From assembly GCA_026018925.1 (NCBI GenBank), contig JAKSZU010000004.1, positions 36,289,233 to 36,353,232 on the forward strand: a stretch of DNA of 64,000 bases, in the 5' to 3' direction. Below are positions 24,903 to 36,721 of this stretch, in pieces. The notes below the pieces were generated by a model. It was given only the letters and a program-made list of their open reading frames with translations. It had not been told where the DNA came from and ran no database searches. Source of the stretch: Tupaia tana. Its lineage: Eukaryota > Chordata > Mammalia > Scandentia > Tupaiidae. The first letter of the stretch is position 1. Every line of letters starts with the position of its first letter. Made by a program: the position numbers and the translations under genes.

Positions 24903-27900
24903 AGTTTGGAATGTTTTTCAAACCACCATATCAGGATTTAAACTGTGGTGGGTCTTGTGGAATGTAGCATCATATGCAAGGTACTCAACTGTTGCACTAT
25001 GAGTCTAATCCCATAGTGCTTATGGATTTGTCTGCAGTAAATAAGGTCTCTTTCTCATGGCTAGGCTGGCATTTATTGAGGGCTTTTTTGTGTGACTGTA
25101 TTCTCAACACTGCAAGTTAAATGTGTACACACACGCATGTACATCCACACACACACGTACAGCGTTCTTATCACAGGAACTTTCTGAAACAGTTACTGTT
25201 TCTTTTATTTTTTATTGTTAGCAAGAAACTCTTATGTAACATAAAATTCACCATCCCCACAGGTTCTAAGAGTACAGTACAATACTGTCAACTGTTTGCA
25301 CTTTGTGGTTCAACAGATCCCCAGAATAAAGCCCCACCCAGTTGCTATCTCACATGACTGAAACCCCACACCTACTGAACAGCAACAGCCTACCTTTTTC
25401 TTCTTCTTTGCCCCTAGAAACTACCACTCTACTTTCTGTTTTATTAGTTTGACTATTCTAGGTACCTCACATAGGTGGAATCATACAGTGTTTGTCTTTT
25501 TGTGATGGGCTTATTTTTCTTAGCATAATGTCCTCTAGGTTCACCCATGTGACAAAATTTTCTTCTTTTTTAGGGCTGAATAATATTGTCTTTCATTCTG
25601 TACATGTATCACTTTTTTTTTTCTTCTTTTGTCCATTCACTTGTCCATAGACATTTAGGTTGCTTCCACCTCTTGGCTATTGTAAAGAAATGCTGCAATG
25701 AACATGGATGTGCAAATATTTCTTTGAGATCCTGCTTTTAATGTTTTGTAATACATACCTAGGAGTGGGATGGCTGGATCTTATGGTAGTTTTGTTTTGA
25801 AATTTTTTTAAAGGTTTTTGCTATAGGGCATGTGCGTTCACCAGAAAGACAGAGAGAGACAGAGAGATAGAAAGCAAGAAATCACCCCACAGGGAGGATG
25901 GTTATGCCGCAATCCCATCTCCTCCATTCTCCTCTCAGGATCTTGGGCATGCACACACATGCGCCCAGTGTAAATTTAAGCCACTGAGTCTGGGACTTGA
26001 ACTGCGGTCAACTACATGGGAGTTCAGTGACATAGCCATTACGCTAACTGCTGGTCCCTTGTTTTGAAATTTTGAGGAATTTCCATACTATTTTCCACTG
26101 CGGCTGCACCATTGTACATTTCTTAAGAATGCACAGGGTTCTTGGGACCAGCAGGTGGCATGGTGGTTAAGGCGCTGGACACTCCCACATGGCTGACCAT
26201 GGTTCAAGTCCTGGATCTGGCGGTTTGCTTTCACACTTTCTCTCTCTCTCTCTCTCTCTCTGTCTCTGGCCAAATTAAAATAAATGAATGAATAAAAAAA
26301 AAAAAAAAGAATGCACAGGGTTCCAATTTCTTCACATCTCTACCAACACTTATTAGTTTTTGTTTAGTTTTGATAATGGCCATGCTAATAGGTGTAAGGT
26401 GAGATTGCAGTGTGGTTTTGGTTTGCATTTTCCTGATAAGTGGTGATGCTGAGTATCTTTCATTATGTTCATTGGCCATTTGTAAATCTTTGTTGGAGAT
26501 AATGTCTATTCAAATCCTTCACCCATTTTAAGGTCAGGTTATTTTATATAAGTTCTTTTTTTTTGGAGAGGTTTTTGCTATAGGGCGCATGCATTTGCCA
26601 GACAGACAGAGAGAGACAGAGAGACAGAAAGCAAGAAATCACCCCCCAGAGGGGATGGTCACGCCACAATCCCTTCTCCTCTGTTCTCCTCTTGGGATCT
26701 TGGGCACGCACGCACACGCACCCGGTGTGAGTTTTAAGCTACCGGGTCCAGGACGCGAACCAGGGTCGACTAAATGGGAGTCCTGCGACATAGCCATTAC
26801 GCTAACTGCTGGTCCCGAGTTATATAAATTCTTTATCTATTTTGTATATTAACACATTATTTTGTATAATTTGCAAAGATTTTCTTTCATTCTCTAGGTT
26901 GCCTTTTTACTTGGCAATTGTTTTCTTTGACATGCTTAAGTTTTTAGTTTGATGTAGTATCTTTTGTCTATTTTTCATTTTTAGTTTGATGTAGGACATT
27001 TTGTCTATTTTTCTTTTGTGGCCTGTAATTTTGGTTTTGTAAACTGCTGGGGTCCAGCCTCGGTGGTGGTTGACTAGCGGCTACCAAACAAATGATAAAA
27101 TGTTGAAGCTCAAAGACATTATTCAAGATACCCAAGGTTTTTCAGTTAGAAAGTGGCAGAGCCAAAATTCAGATCCAGACTTGACTCTAAATCCTATAGG
27201 AAAGAATAAAGTCAGGTGGCATGACAGGTAAACCCTAGAAATAGCAGTTTGCAAGTGTGGCCAGAACATAGGATATACTTTTTTGTCCTTGCTCTAGGTC
27301 ACCATTTGGCCAAGTCAGAGAAACAGGGCCTAGGAACTTTTTATTTTGTTGTTGTTGAGAGGTTTTTGTGATAGGGTGTGTGTGCTCACCAGAAAAACAG
27401 AGAGAGACAGACAGAGAGACAGAAAGCAATAAATCACCCCCTGGGGGGATGGCCATGGCGCAGTCCCTTCTCCTCCATTCTCCTCTCAGGATCTTGGGCA
27501 CGCACGCACACATGCCCGGCATGAGTTTAAGCCACCAGGTTGGGACTTGAACCACGGTTAACTACATGAGAGTCCATTGAAATAGCTATTATGCCAACTG
27601 CTGGTCCCATTTAGCAACTTCTTAGACATTTCCAAACTCTGTCCTAATTTGCCTTAGAGACAAATAAACAGTAGTTCTGGGATTTTCGATTTTAAAACTT
27701 AACCTCTAACAATGAACTCGTTTTCAATGATCTTATTTCTTTTCCAGGAGGTTTTGGAATGGGAAGTAAGTCAGCTGCCACCAGCCCAACAGGATCCTCA
27801 CATGGCACTCCCATCCATCAAAACAAACCCCAGACTCTGGATCCTTTTGCCGACCTTGGAACCCTAGGTACCAACTTGGCAGATTAAGATATAAATAACA

Positions 27901-30900
27901 TTTCCTTAGAGCTACAGAACTTCAAATCTAAATCTTTGGTATTACAATGAGCTATTATTTTTTCCTGGGACCTAAAATAGGCATTCTTAAGTTATCTTCT
28001 GAAACCTGAGACTGGCTTAAAAACAAAAGCAAAAGAAAACAAAAAAAACAGGCATCAAATGTTAGATTGGACATTACGTCTATTAACTAATATCTCAAGT
28101 GCCTAATTTTATGTGAGAAATTTGAATAGTTAGAGCTTCCTGGGACACAGGACAACAAAATTGGGCTGCATTAAATGTAATGAGTAGGCAAACACTGAGA
28201 TGAAGCTGGTCAGATAGATTAATGCCACATGATAGCAACCACGCAAAAATGTCACTGTACTGTATTTGTGAGATCTTCACGCTTTTACCCTCCCCCATTA
28301 ACTACAGTGCGTTCTGCCAATTTGTAAAATATTATGCAGAAAATAGCTTCTGTATATAACATTTCTGGAATGGTTTTCAACATATCTTAATAATTGTTAC
28401 AGGTTAAGTGTTCTGTGATCAAGTAAGTTTGTGAAACACTGAGTTGCTTGGAGTTTGACTACTGCAAAACAACAAAACAAAACAAAACAAAACTTCTGCT
28501 AATCCATGCTTATGGTGATGTTCTTTAAGGGATATAAAAACCAGAGTTCTCTAACCCATTTTTTCAAGGAATCTGGTTTCGGGAAGTAGGTCATTGGACT
28601 TCTATGTGAGAACTACTTCCTCCTTTCCCCTGCTTTTTCTAGAGTTGTATAGAGTTGTTAAATAATGATGAGGTGGCCTTGACGCCAAGGTTTATGCTGG
28701 CCATATTGATAGTCTGTGTCCTCAGAAAGCCCTCCTAGGCATTTATAGCCAATTAGCAGGGAACATAAGAATGGCTACTATTTTAATTGATAATTTGCCA
28801 GAATCTTGACCTTCCATCCTACACTCTTTAGACTCACTTTCCCCCCTTTAGCAAGTATTAAATTTATGTTACAAAGTCATTTTCTTCCCCATCTTACTTT
28901 GTGTGTAATGTACATTTAGATTTTTTAAATAACAACATTAAGAGAAATTCTACTTAACGTGTCATTTGCTGTTCATTTTTAAAATGCATTTATTCACCCA
29001 ACAAATATTTACTAAGTGCAATCTATGTGCTAGCAATATTTAATTAAAAAAACCCAGCCAAACAAAAAACAAAACTACTTCTGATTTAATAAAGCATATA
29101 GTCTAGAAGAGGAAATAAATGATAAATGAATATATAATGTAATGTCAAAAAATTTTTTAAAAAATTATAATATTTATTGAGGACTTTACTATTAGGTCAT
29201 TGGGAAAGTCATGATGTTTTTCTATGCAAAAATGTGTCATGACTTTCCTGATGACCCAATATGTATTATGCACTATTTTATGGATTTTACATATATCATT
29301 TTACTTAATCTTATGAATGATATTTTTGAAGTAGGGGCCATTATTATCCTCATTTTGCTGATGAGAAAACTGGGGTTAAGTAATATGTCCAAATACTATG
29401 GGAAAAAAAATAAAAGTAAGGAAAAGGAAAAGGAAAATAAGGAAAGGAAAGAGATGGTGAACGATGGATGAACTGGAGTTTTATTTTAGATAGCAGTTGA
29501 TTAGGGAAGCCCTCCCCAGAGACGTGAATTTTATAAGATTTGTGGTAAAATCCAACATCACGTCTTCCATTTAGTTGCCATGTCTGTTAGACTCCTTTAT
29601 TCTGGAACCGTTCCTCGGCTTCCTCTCCCTTTTCTGACATTGAAGGGCATAGGCTGGTTGAAAAAGTCTCAGTTGGAGTTTGTTGTTAATTTTGATCACT
29701 TGATTTTGGTGGTTTTTGCAAGGTTTCTTCACTATAGAGTTGCCATCTTCCCTTCGTAATGAGGAAGTAGACTGGGGAGATGTTTTGAGACTACCCTCTT
29801 TGAGATCATTCTATTTGAGATCACATTATTTTCCATCTGACTTTTACCCAGTGGTTTTAGCATTTATTGATGGTTGTTGGATGAAATAGTTATTACTATG
29901 ATGTTTGCAGAATTGTGATTTTCCTTTTTCTATCCTTCTTTCTACATATACTACTTTGCATGTTTAAAGTGCCCACAATGAGCAAGAGTAGGGCAAGCTG
30001 TGAATCAGTGGTAGGAGGCAGTAGAAAGAGATGGGGTTGGACAGATAAGGCTGATTCATCAAAGACTTCAGGACTTGCTTGAACTCCAGCCTAGGTGCAA
30101 ATTGGGAAGCAGTTAGGTTTGCATTTTAGGAAGATGACTCTGGGTCGATGATAGAGAATCAATAAGAATGGGGGCAGGAGTGGCCAGGGGAAGAGCCTGC
30201 TTCAGGTTGCTGCAAGGCAAGGTGATGGTTAAAACTCAGTAATGGCGGAAGAACCACCTGATATTTAATATAGGAATCAGCCGAAGTTGCTAGTGGGGTT
30301 AAAGGGAAATTGAATGAGAGGAATTTTAATCCTTCCCACACTTACCAGGAGGTCTTAGAAACTCTGAAGCAGAAACAGGTTTAGTGGTTGGTGAAGCTGC
30401 AAATGGAAAAGATATATCACATCAGCTCACCTAGGCAATGGTTTTTGACCCTAAAGCCTTAACTCTCAGGAGGTATTTTAGAGTAACTGCTACATGCCAA
30501 ATTCTCAGGATCTAACAAAGAATCAAGGCAGATACCATTTTGGCTCTTTGGAGCTTATAACATAGCAAGAAAGAGAAAGAGAGAAACCTTAATCAAATGT
30601 GAAATGTCCACTCTTGGGGTGACACAAAATGAAACATTGAAAAAAAAAGCTCCCCAGGTAATTCTAATGCACAGTCAAGACTGAGACCCACAGCCTTGCT
30701 TTAGATTTTAATGAGGATAGCAGTGGCCTCCGGGTTTCGCACGGCTTTGTATTTCTGTCAGTTCTCTGCTTCACTAGCATTAGTAATTACAATTGCTGAG
30801 CATGTGCAGAAAATATTCTGGAGGGAGAGACATCAGAAAGCCCTGCAGTGCTGATGGGCCCCAGGAGAGCAGGTCAGCACCTGCCTTTTCACTGCTGGGT

Positions 30901-33900
30901 CTGTAGCAGGGCATGGAGAAGAGAATCAGTAATGTTCCATAAATGTAAGAAGAGATGAGAGTGTGGTATGAATATGGAAAGGTTTTCATTTTTGTTCTTT
31001 AGGCTTTTCTCTGTTTACTGAATCTTAACATAATAGACATAGACATTTAGAACAAAGAAAGCATCTTTAAAGTATAAAGTGAAACCTCAGTGCAGAGAGA
31101 TAACCAGCCTTAGGTGTATGTTGATGTGCTATTGACGGGAGGGCCCAAGGGCACGTGAAAAAAGGCTTCCTGCTGTGAGTCATAGGTTGACAAACATGAT
31201 GTCAAACTTCCATACAGCCTTGTCATTACCTTCCGCTTCTGCCAAATAGCTATGAACCCCTTATGATACCAGGTGTGTGCATGGCATATGAGCTTGTACT
31301 ATTTTATGATGCGTAATGCCTCTTAGTTTGCTTAATTCAGGGGCTGCAATGGACCTGGTAGTTGTTGTGTCTTTACAGTAGACCTGTGATATAGATAGAG
31401 TTTAAATTTCACCATTTAGGAAAATGAGGTGCAGAGGGGTGAAGATTTCCAAAAGTAAGGATCCTCTATATCTTGCTTACTGCTGTATTGCCAGTGTCGG
31501 CAGAGTACCTGGCACATAGTAGATGTTCTGCAGATACTGGTGAATCATTGTATGAATGAATGAATACATGCATACAAGAGTGATAAACCCGAGATTCAAA
31601 CTCACATGGACTCCAAGTTCAATGGCCATAATAAAACATTTCGCGTGGAGAAGTAAAGAAGAGTCCCTGAGTTGGAAAAGAGGAGGAGTATCTATAGAAA
31701 GAAGAAACTGTAGGAGAGAAATTGTACTGAAAGACTCAGAGATGTGTGACGCAATGAGACGTTAGGGACACAGCAAATGAGCATGACCTTTGGAGTTGGG
31801 ATGCATATGGTCAAGTCCCAACTCCATGAACTCCCTGTGTGATTATGAACGTATCAGTAAATCTCTCTGAGTCTTAGTTTTCTCAGCTTCAAAGTGGGGC
31901 CAGTAATACTACTTCTCTCTTAAGGAAGTCATGTAAATCCAAGGTAGTAATGTATAGAAATGTATTTTGTAAACTCGAAAGAGCTATATAAAAGTTAGAT
32001 TTTTTTTTTTTAATCCTTGTTATTTTGAACTCATGGCATGAAAAGATTCTAGGAGATCACTACATTTCTGATTCTCATTTTGCCTATTTAAATACAATGG
32101 TCTTTATGCTTTGGGAACAGCCTAGCATGTATGTAGTGAGTGCTTAAAAGATTGGAGATTAGAGAATCAGGATTCTATTTAATTTCCTGGCACAAAGTAA
32201 CATTTTTTCCCCCCTTTTTTAAGATTTTGCCATAGGGCACATGCTCTTGTTGGAGAAGGAGACAGAAAGAGGGAAAATGAGAAATCACTCCCCAAATGAG
32301 GACAGCTATACCACAAGCCCTTCTCCATTCTCCTCTCAGGATTTTGGGCATAAATTCACATACACCCAGCATGCTTTTCAAGCTACCACATCTGGGACTT
32401 GAACCATGGTTGGCCATATGGGAGTCTAGCTGCTGTAACCACCACACCACCTGCTGGCCCCAGTAACATCATTTTTAAAAGTTTGAATAAGATTCTCGGT
32501 TCTGTTCAAAGTTGTCAGAGGGATGGCAGTTTTGCTCTCTTGCAGTGAAATGCAAATAATGTAAAACTGAACCTTCTTGTGAAACTTTGAAACATCTTTA
32601 TTTACTCTAGGATTCTAACCATGCTTGTATTATACAATGATTAAGCCTGATGACTGAAGTTTAAGTAACATCTTACTGAGTGAACTTAGTTTTATTCCCA
32701 GTTCTTATTACTTGATAGTTTTTAATACAGTAAAGAAATAGAATCTGCCTAGAAAGTGGAAGGGTGAGGAGGATGGTGCAGTGGGAGGAGCCAGCCCCTT
32801 ACAGCTTAGAGTCAGAGATCTGGATTTGCGTCCCAGTTCTGTGTATAACTTTGAGAAACTCCTTAACTACTCTGAGCTGTGTATAGTTTGTCCATCTGAA
32901 GAAAAAGATGAGGTTATTACTGTACACTTAAAAATGTCACTGTGGGGATTAGGGAAATAATATTCTATATGTCTGCCATTTCTTTACCTCTTAGGAAGAT
33001 TAATTATGCTCTCAGTCAGGGCATTGTCCATTGAAGTCATTGCAAACATTATATCAAGATTCAAGAGTTAGAAGACACTCAAAACAGCCTTCCTTTTCTC
33101 TTCCTTTCGTTCTGTAGGTAGTTCTTCATTCGCCAGCAAACCCACCACACCAACTGGGTTGGGTGGAGGGTTTCCGCCTCTCAGCTCGCCACAGAAAGCA
33201 TCTCCCCAGCCTATGGGTGGAGGGTGGCAGCAGGGAGGTGGCTACAACTGGCAGCAATCACAGTCTAAGCCACAGCCCGGCATGCCACACTCATCTCCCC
33301 AGAACCGACCCAACTACAATGTGAGCTTCTCGGCCATGCCTGGGGCTCAGGCTGAACGTGGAAAAGGATCAGCTAATCTGGGTAAGTACGAAGATAGGGG
33401 TCCCACCTTTAGAGTGACATATCTGTGAGTCCTGCTGCCTGGGTGTGTGTATCTGAAGGAGACAGAAGACAGTTCCAGTAGTTGGGGATCCCCACCCCCA
33501 ACACTATACCCGGGCACCTTGGACTTACTGTGCTCCTAACATCGAAGCCACTCTGTGATGGCTGGCTCACTTGTCTGCCTTTCTCTAGACTCGAACCAGA
33601 TGGAGGGCAGGGACTGTGTCTTATTTGTCACAGTATCGTTAGCACCTAGCATAGCGCTTGGCGCAAGTAGGGCTAAATAAGTATTGACTGTTGAGTGGAT
33701 GGGAGTGAAAGGGTGGATGGATCTCAAAGCTGGGAGGGTTAAGGGGCTTAATGTTTGCAAGAGCACCTTGGAGGCTTCAAGTGCTGTGAGATAGTGATGT
33801 GTTTTAAAAATAAAAACGGTGATGATTTTCAAAAATTGTATTGCAGAAGGAAAACAAAAAGCAGCTGACTTTGAAGATCTACTCTCTAGTCAAGGTTTCA

Positions 33901-36670
33901 ATGCTCACAAGGACAAAAAGGGCCCTCGAACAATAGCTGAAATGAGAAAGGAGGAGATGGCTAAGGAAATGGACCCTGAGAAATTAAAGGTAAGCCCCTC
34001 TCATATCCTACATGACAAGGTCATGTGACAAAGTCATGCATATGGAGCTACCAACATGAGACTAAACTACTTATTGTCCATTTGGGCTAGTATATTAAAA
34101 TTCTATAAATGGGTAGCTGATAAACAACAGAAATGTGTTTCTTACTGTTCTAGAGGCTAGCATATTTAATGTCTGGCAAGGTGGTCCTTTCTTATTTTCC
34201 TCACTTGTGAAGAGGAGAAGGGTCTCTCCCAGGCCTCCTTTATATGGGTACTAATCCCATTCATTAGGGCTTTGCTCTTATGATCTAATCACTTCCCAAA
34301 GGTCCCCATCTTCTGAAACATCACCTCGTGCATTAGAATTTCAATGTGTGACTTCTGTGGGGACGTAAACATTTAGACCATAGCAACCATATGAAGCACC
34401 ATGTTAGATTTCTGGCAACTGCAGTATTTCCATTGGCCCTTGAAGCTGTGATTTGAGTATAGCTATGCCCTTTAATAGCAATGTAGCTTTTAAACATACT
34501 ATTTAATTTCCTTAGTAACTAAATGTTATTCCATGATTTAGTAATACTTGTTTTTCCTTGTTTACCTTTTCAAATGACCAGTGGTACTCTTCTTTTTGAG
34601 AGGTTTTTGCTATAGGGCGCATGTGCTCTCTTACAGAGAGAGACAGAGAGACAGAAAGCAAAAAAGTCACCCCTCGGGGGGATGGCCACTATGTAGTCCC
34701 TTCTCTGCCATTCTCCTCTCTGGATCTTGGGCACGCATGCACATGTGCCTGGCGTGAGTTTAAGCCACCCGGTCCGGGACTCGAACTGGGGTCGACTACA
34801 TGAGAGTCCAGCAACATAGCCATTACACCATCTGCTGATCCCATCCAGTTGCACTCTTTAAGATATAATTTTATTATTCGTGTGATATACACAGTCTGAA
34901 GATAAATCATTAGAAATTGGTGGTAAGGTGCATTATTTATAATTTCTCTTTGTGCCTCAATAACTCCCATAGTCCAGGTTGACCAGAAGCCTCAGGATAT
35001 TTTCTCTGCTGTTAGAAAGGGAAATATTTATGCATGGGAATTACCAAACCCTGTGATGTTGGACCTGGAAGCTAGGCAAGTAGGAGAGAGAAGGTTGAGG
35101 GAAGGGGTGGATCTGCGCTTTCCCATTTACTTCTTCCATTTTAAACTAGAATGGTTCTCATTTATTCTGTTTCTATTCTGAAGGTCTTTGTAGATTTGAT
35201 TTGAGAGAAAAAGAAAGTTTCTGCATTTTTTTTCTTCCTAAACTTTGCAAGTCAGCAAATCTAACTCTGTTATTTCCTGTAGGAGGACATGAACATGCCT
35301 TTCTTAAATGAAAATGTTGTACGGACTGGTAGATGCAGATTAGCTTGTACACAGAAGGTGGTTGTGTTGATGTGTGGTGTGAGACTGTGGAAGAGTTTAT
35401 CAAGACCAAGAGAATTATAATGCTCTTTCCAGATGGAGAGGTTGAATTCCTGTGTAAAAAAGTATTGAGTATAATGACATGATAACAATGTAAAAGAAGA
35501 ATATCTAACCTGTCTAAAACACATTTTGAAAATGTATACCCCCATTTGTCTCCATAATTTCATGACAGATTTGACTGTTGTAGACGTGTCATTTCTCTGA
35601 CACTTTTTCTAGTACAATGTTTTCATCTGCTACTTGCTTCACATACATTGCACAAAAACTCTGTGGACCACTTCGATGACCTTTATTCACTAGACAGATT
35701 CTGAGTTTTCACTAACAGAAAGTTGTTTATTTCATCGAAACTATGTTTAATTATCTAATTGGTATAGGGGGTTTAACTGTTTGGGAGCCATAATTAACTG
35801 AGAGACTAAACCATTCCTCCAACAACACTCATTGAACTCCTTTTAGGTGCCAAGTGCTCAAATATTGTGATTTCTTCAACTAACTTAATCACCTCATTTG
35901 CTCAAACTGTTGTTAGAATAAAAACTTCAGACAATTTTATTTAACAGAATTTCTTTCTTTCTTTCTCTCTTCATGTTTTATTTTTGGAGAGTTTTTTGCT
36001 ATAGGACACATGTGCTTGCCAGAAAGACAGAGAGAAACAGAGAGACAGAAGGCGAGAAATCACCCCCCAGCGGTATGGCCACACCGCAATCCCTTCTCCT
36101 CCATTCTCCTCTCGGGATTTTGGGCACATATGCACATAAGCCCAGCATGAGTTTAAGCCACTGGGTCTGGGATTCAAACTGCGGTCAACTACATGGGAGT
36201 CCAGCGATGTAGCCATTATACCAACTGCTGGTCCCTATTTAGCAGAATTTAACTGAGGAAAATTGATTCAAATCAGGCAACCCCAGAATGACTTCCAAGG
36301 AACTCCAGAGAGCCTTGTGGTGGTGGGGTTACATTTACACACAAGAAAAGAGAAAGTGAGGTACAAAAAAGAGAAGAGAAGGGATGAGGTAGAGAAATAA
36401 TTAGATTGGTTACAGCTTGATGTTTGCCTGCATGAGTACAGTTTGAAGAGTTTAAAGAGTGGGCTTCCTATGATTCATTGCCCAAGTGTTTGCTTATGGA
36501 ACTCAAACAAGAATATGTAGGTCTTTTCAGGCCAAAAGTTTAACATTGTAAAGATTTAAACTATAAACATTCATAGTTTCAATAAATGTCTAAATGGATC
36601 AATTTATTTAATGAGCCTTTTTTTTACTAGAGAAAGTTTTGCTATAGGGTGTGTATGCTTTCTAGAGAGT

Positions 36671-36721
<51 letters not shown>

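Larger units (their letters stand above)
25195..27030 (-). mobile_element. Old L1 3' end with three nested SINEs
   Basis: Reverse L1 3'UTR and ORF2-end sequence. The + strand shows the common L1 text ATGCTGCAATGAACATGGAT and ATGGCTGGATCTTATGGTAG. It is more diverged than the neighbour at 22434. Three SINEs at 25807, 26142 and 26559 interrupt it, each with its own target duplication, so it predates all of them. Confidence 0.8.
21679..27747 (+). other. DNAJC6: DNAJC6 intron, mainly mobile elements
   Basis: This 6-kb intron is largely repeats: two reverse L1 fragments, one MaLR fossil and seven SINEs, several nested. Open frames on the minus strand here are L1 ORF2 remnants. Confidence 0.85.
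27868..33117 (+). other. DNAJC6: DNAJC6 intron, SINE-poor
   Basis: This 5.2-kb intron has a single SINE (32211-32461). It also has a mariner MITE inside a MIR and scattered MIR/L2 remnants. Long parts (27900-28980, 29480-31450) contain no repeat I can name, a clear contrast with the neighbouring introns. Confidence 0.8.

Noticed and set aside
29211-29471. 86-codon open frame
   Set aside because: It starts inside the mariner MITE and runs through a MIR and a purine-rich tract. No coding character.
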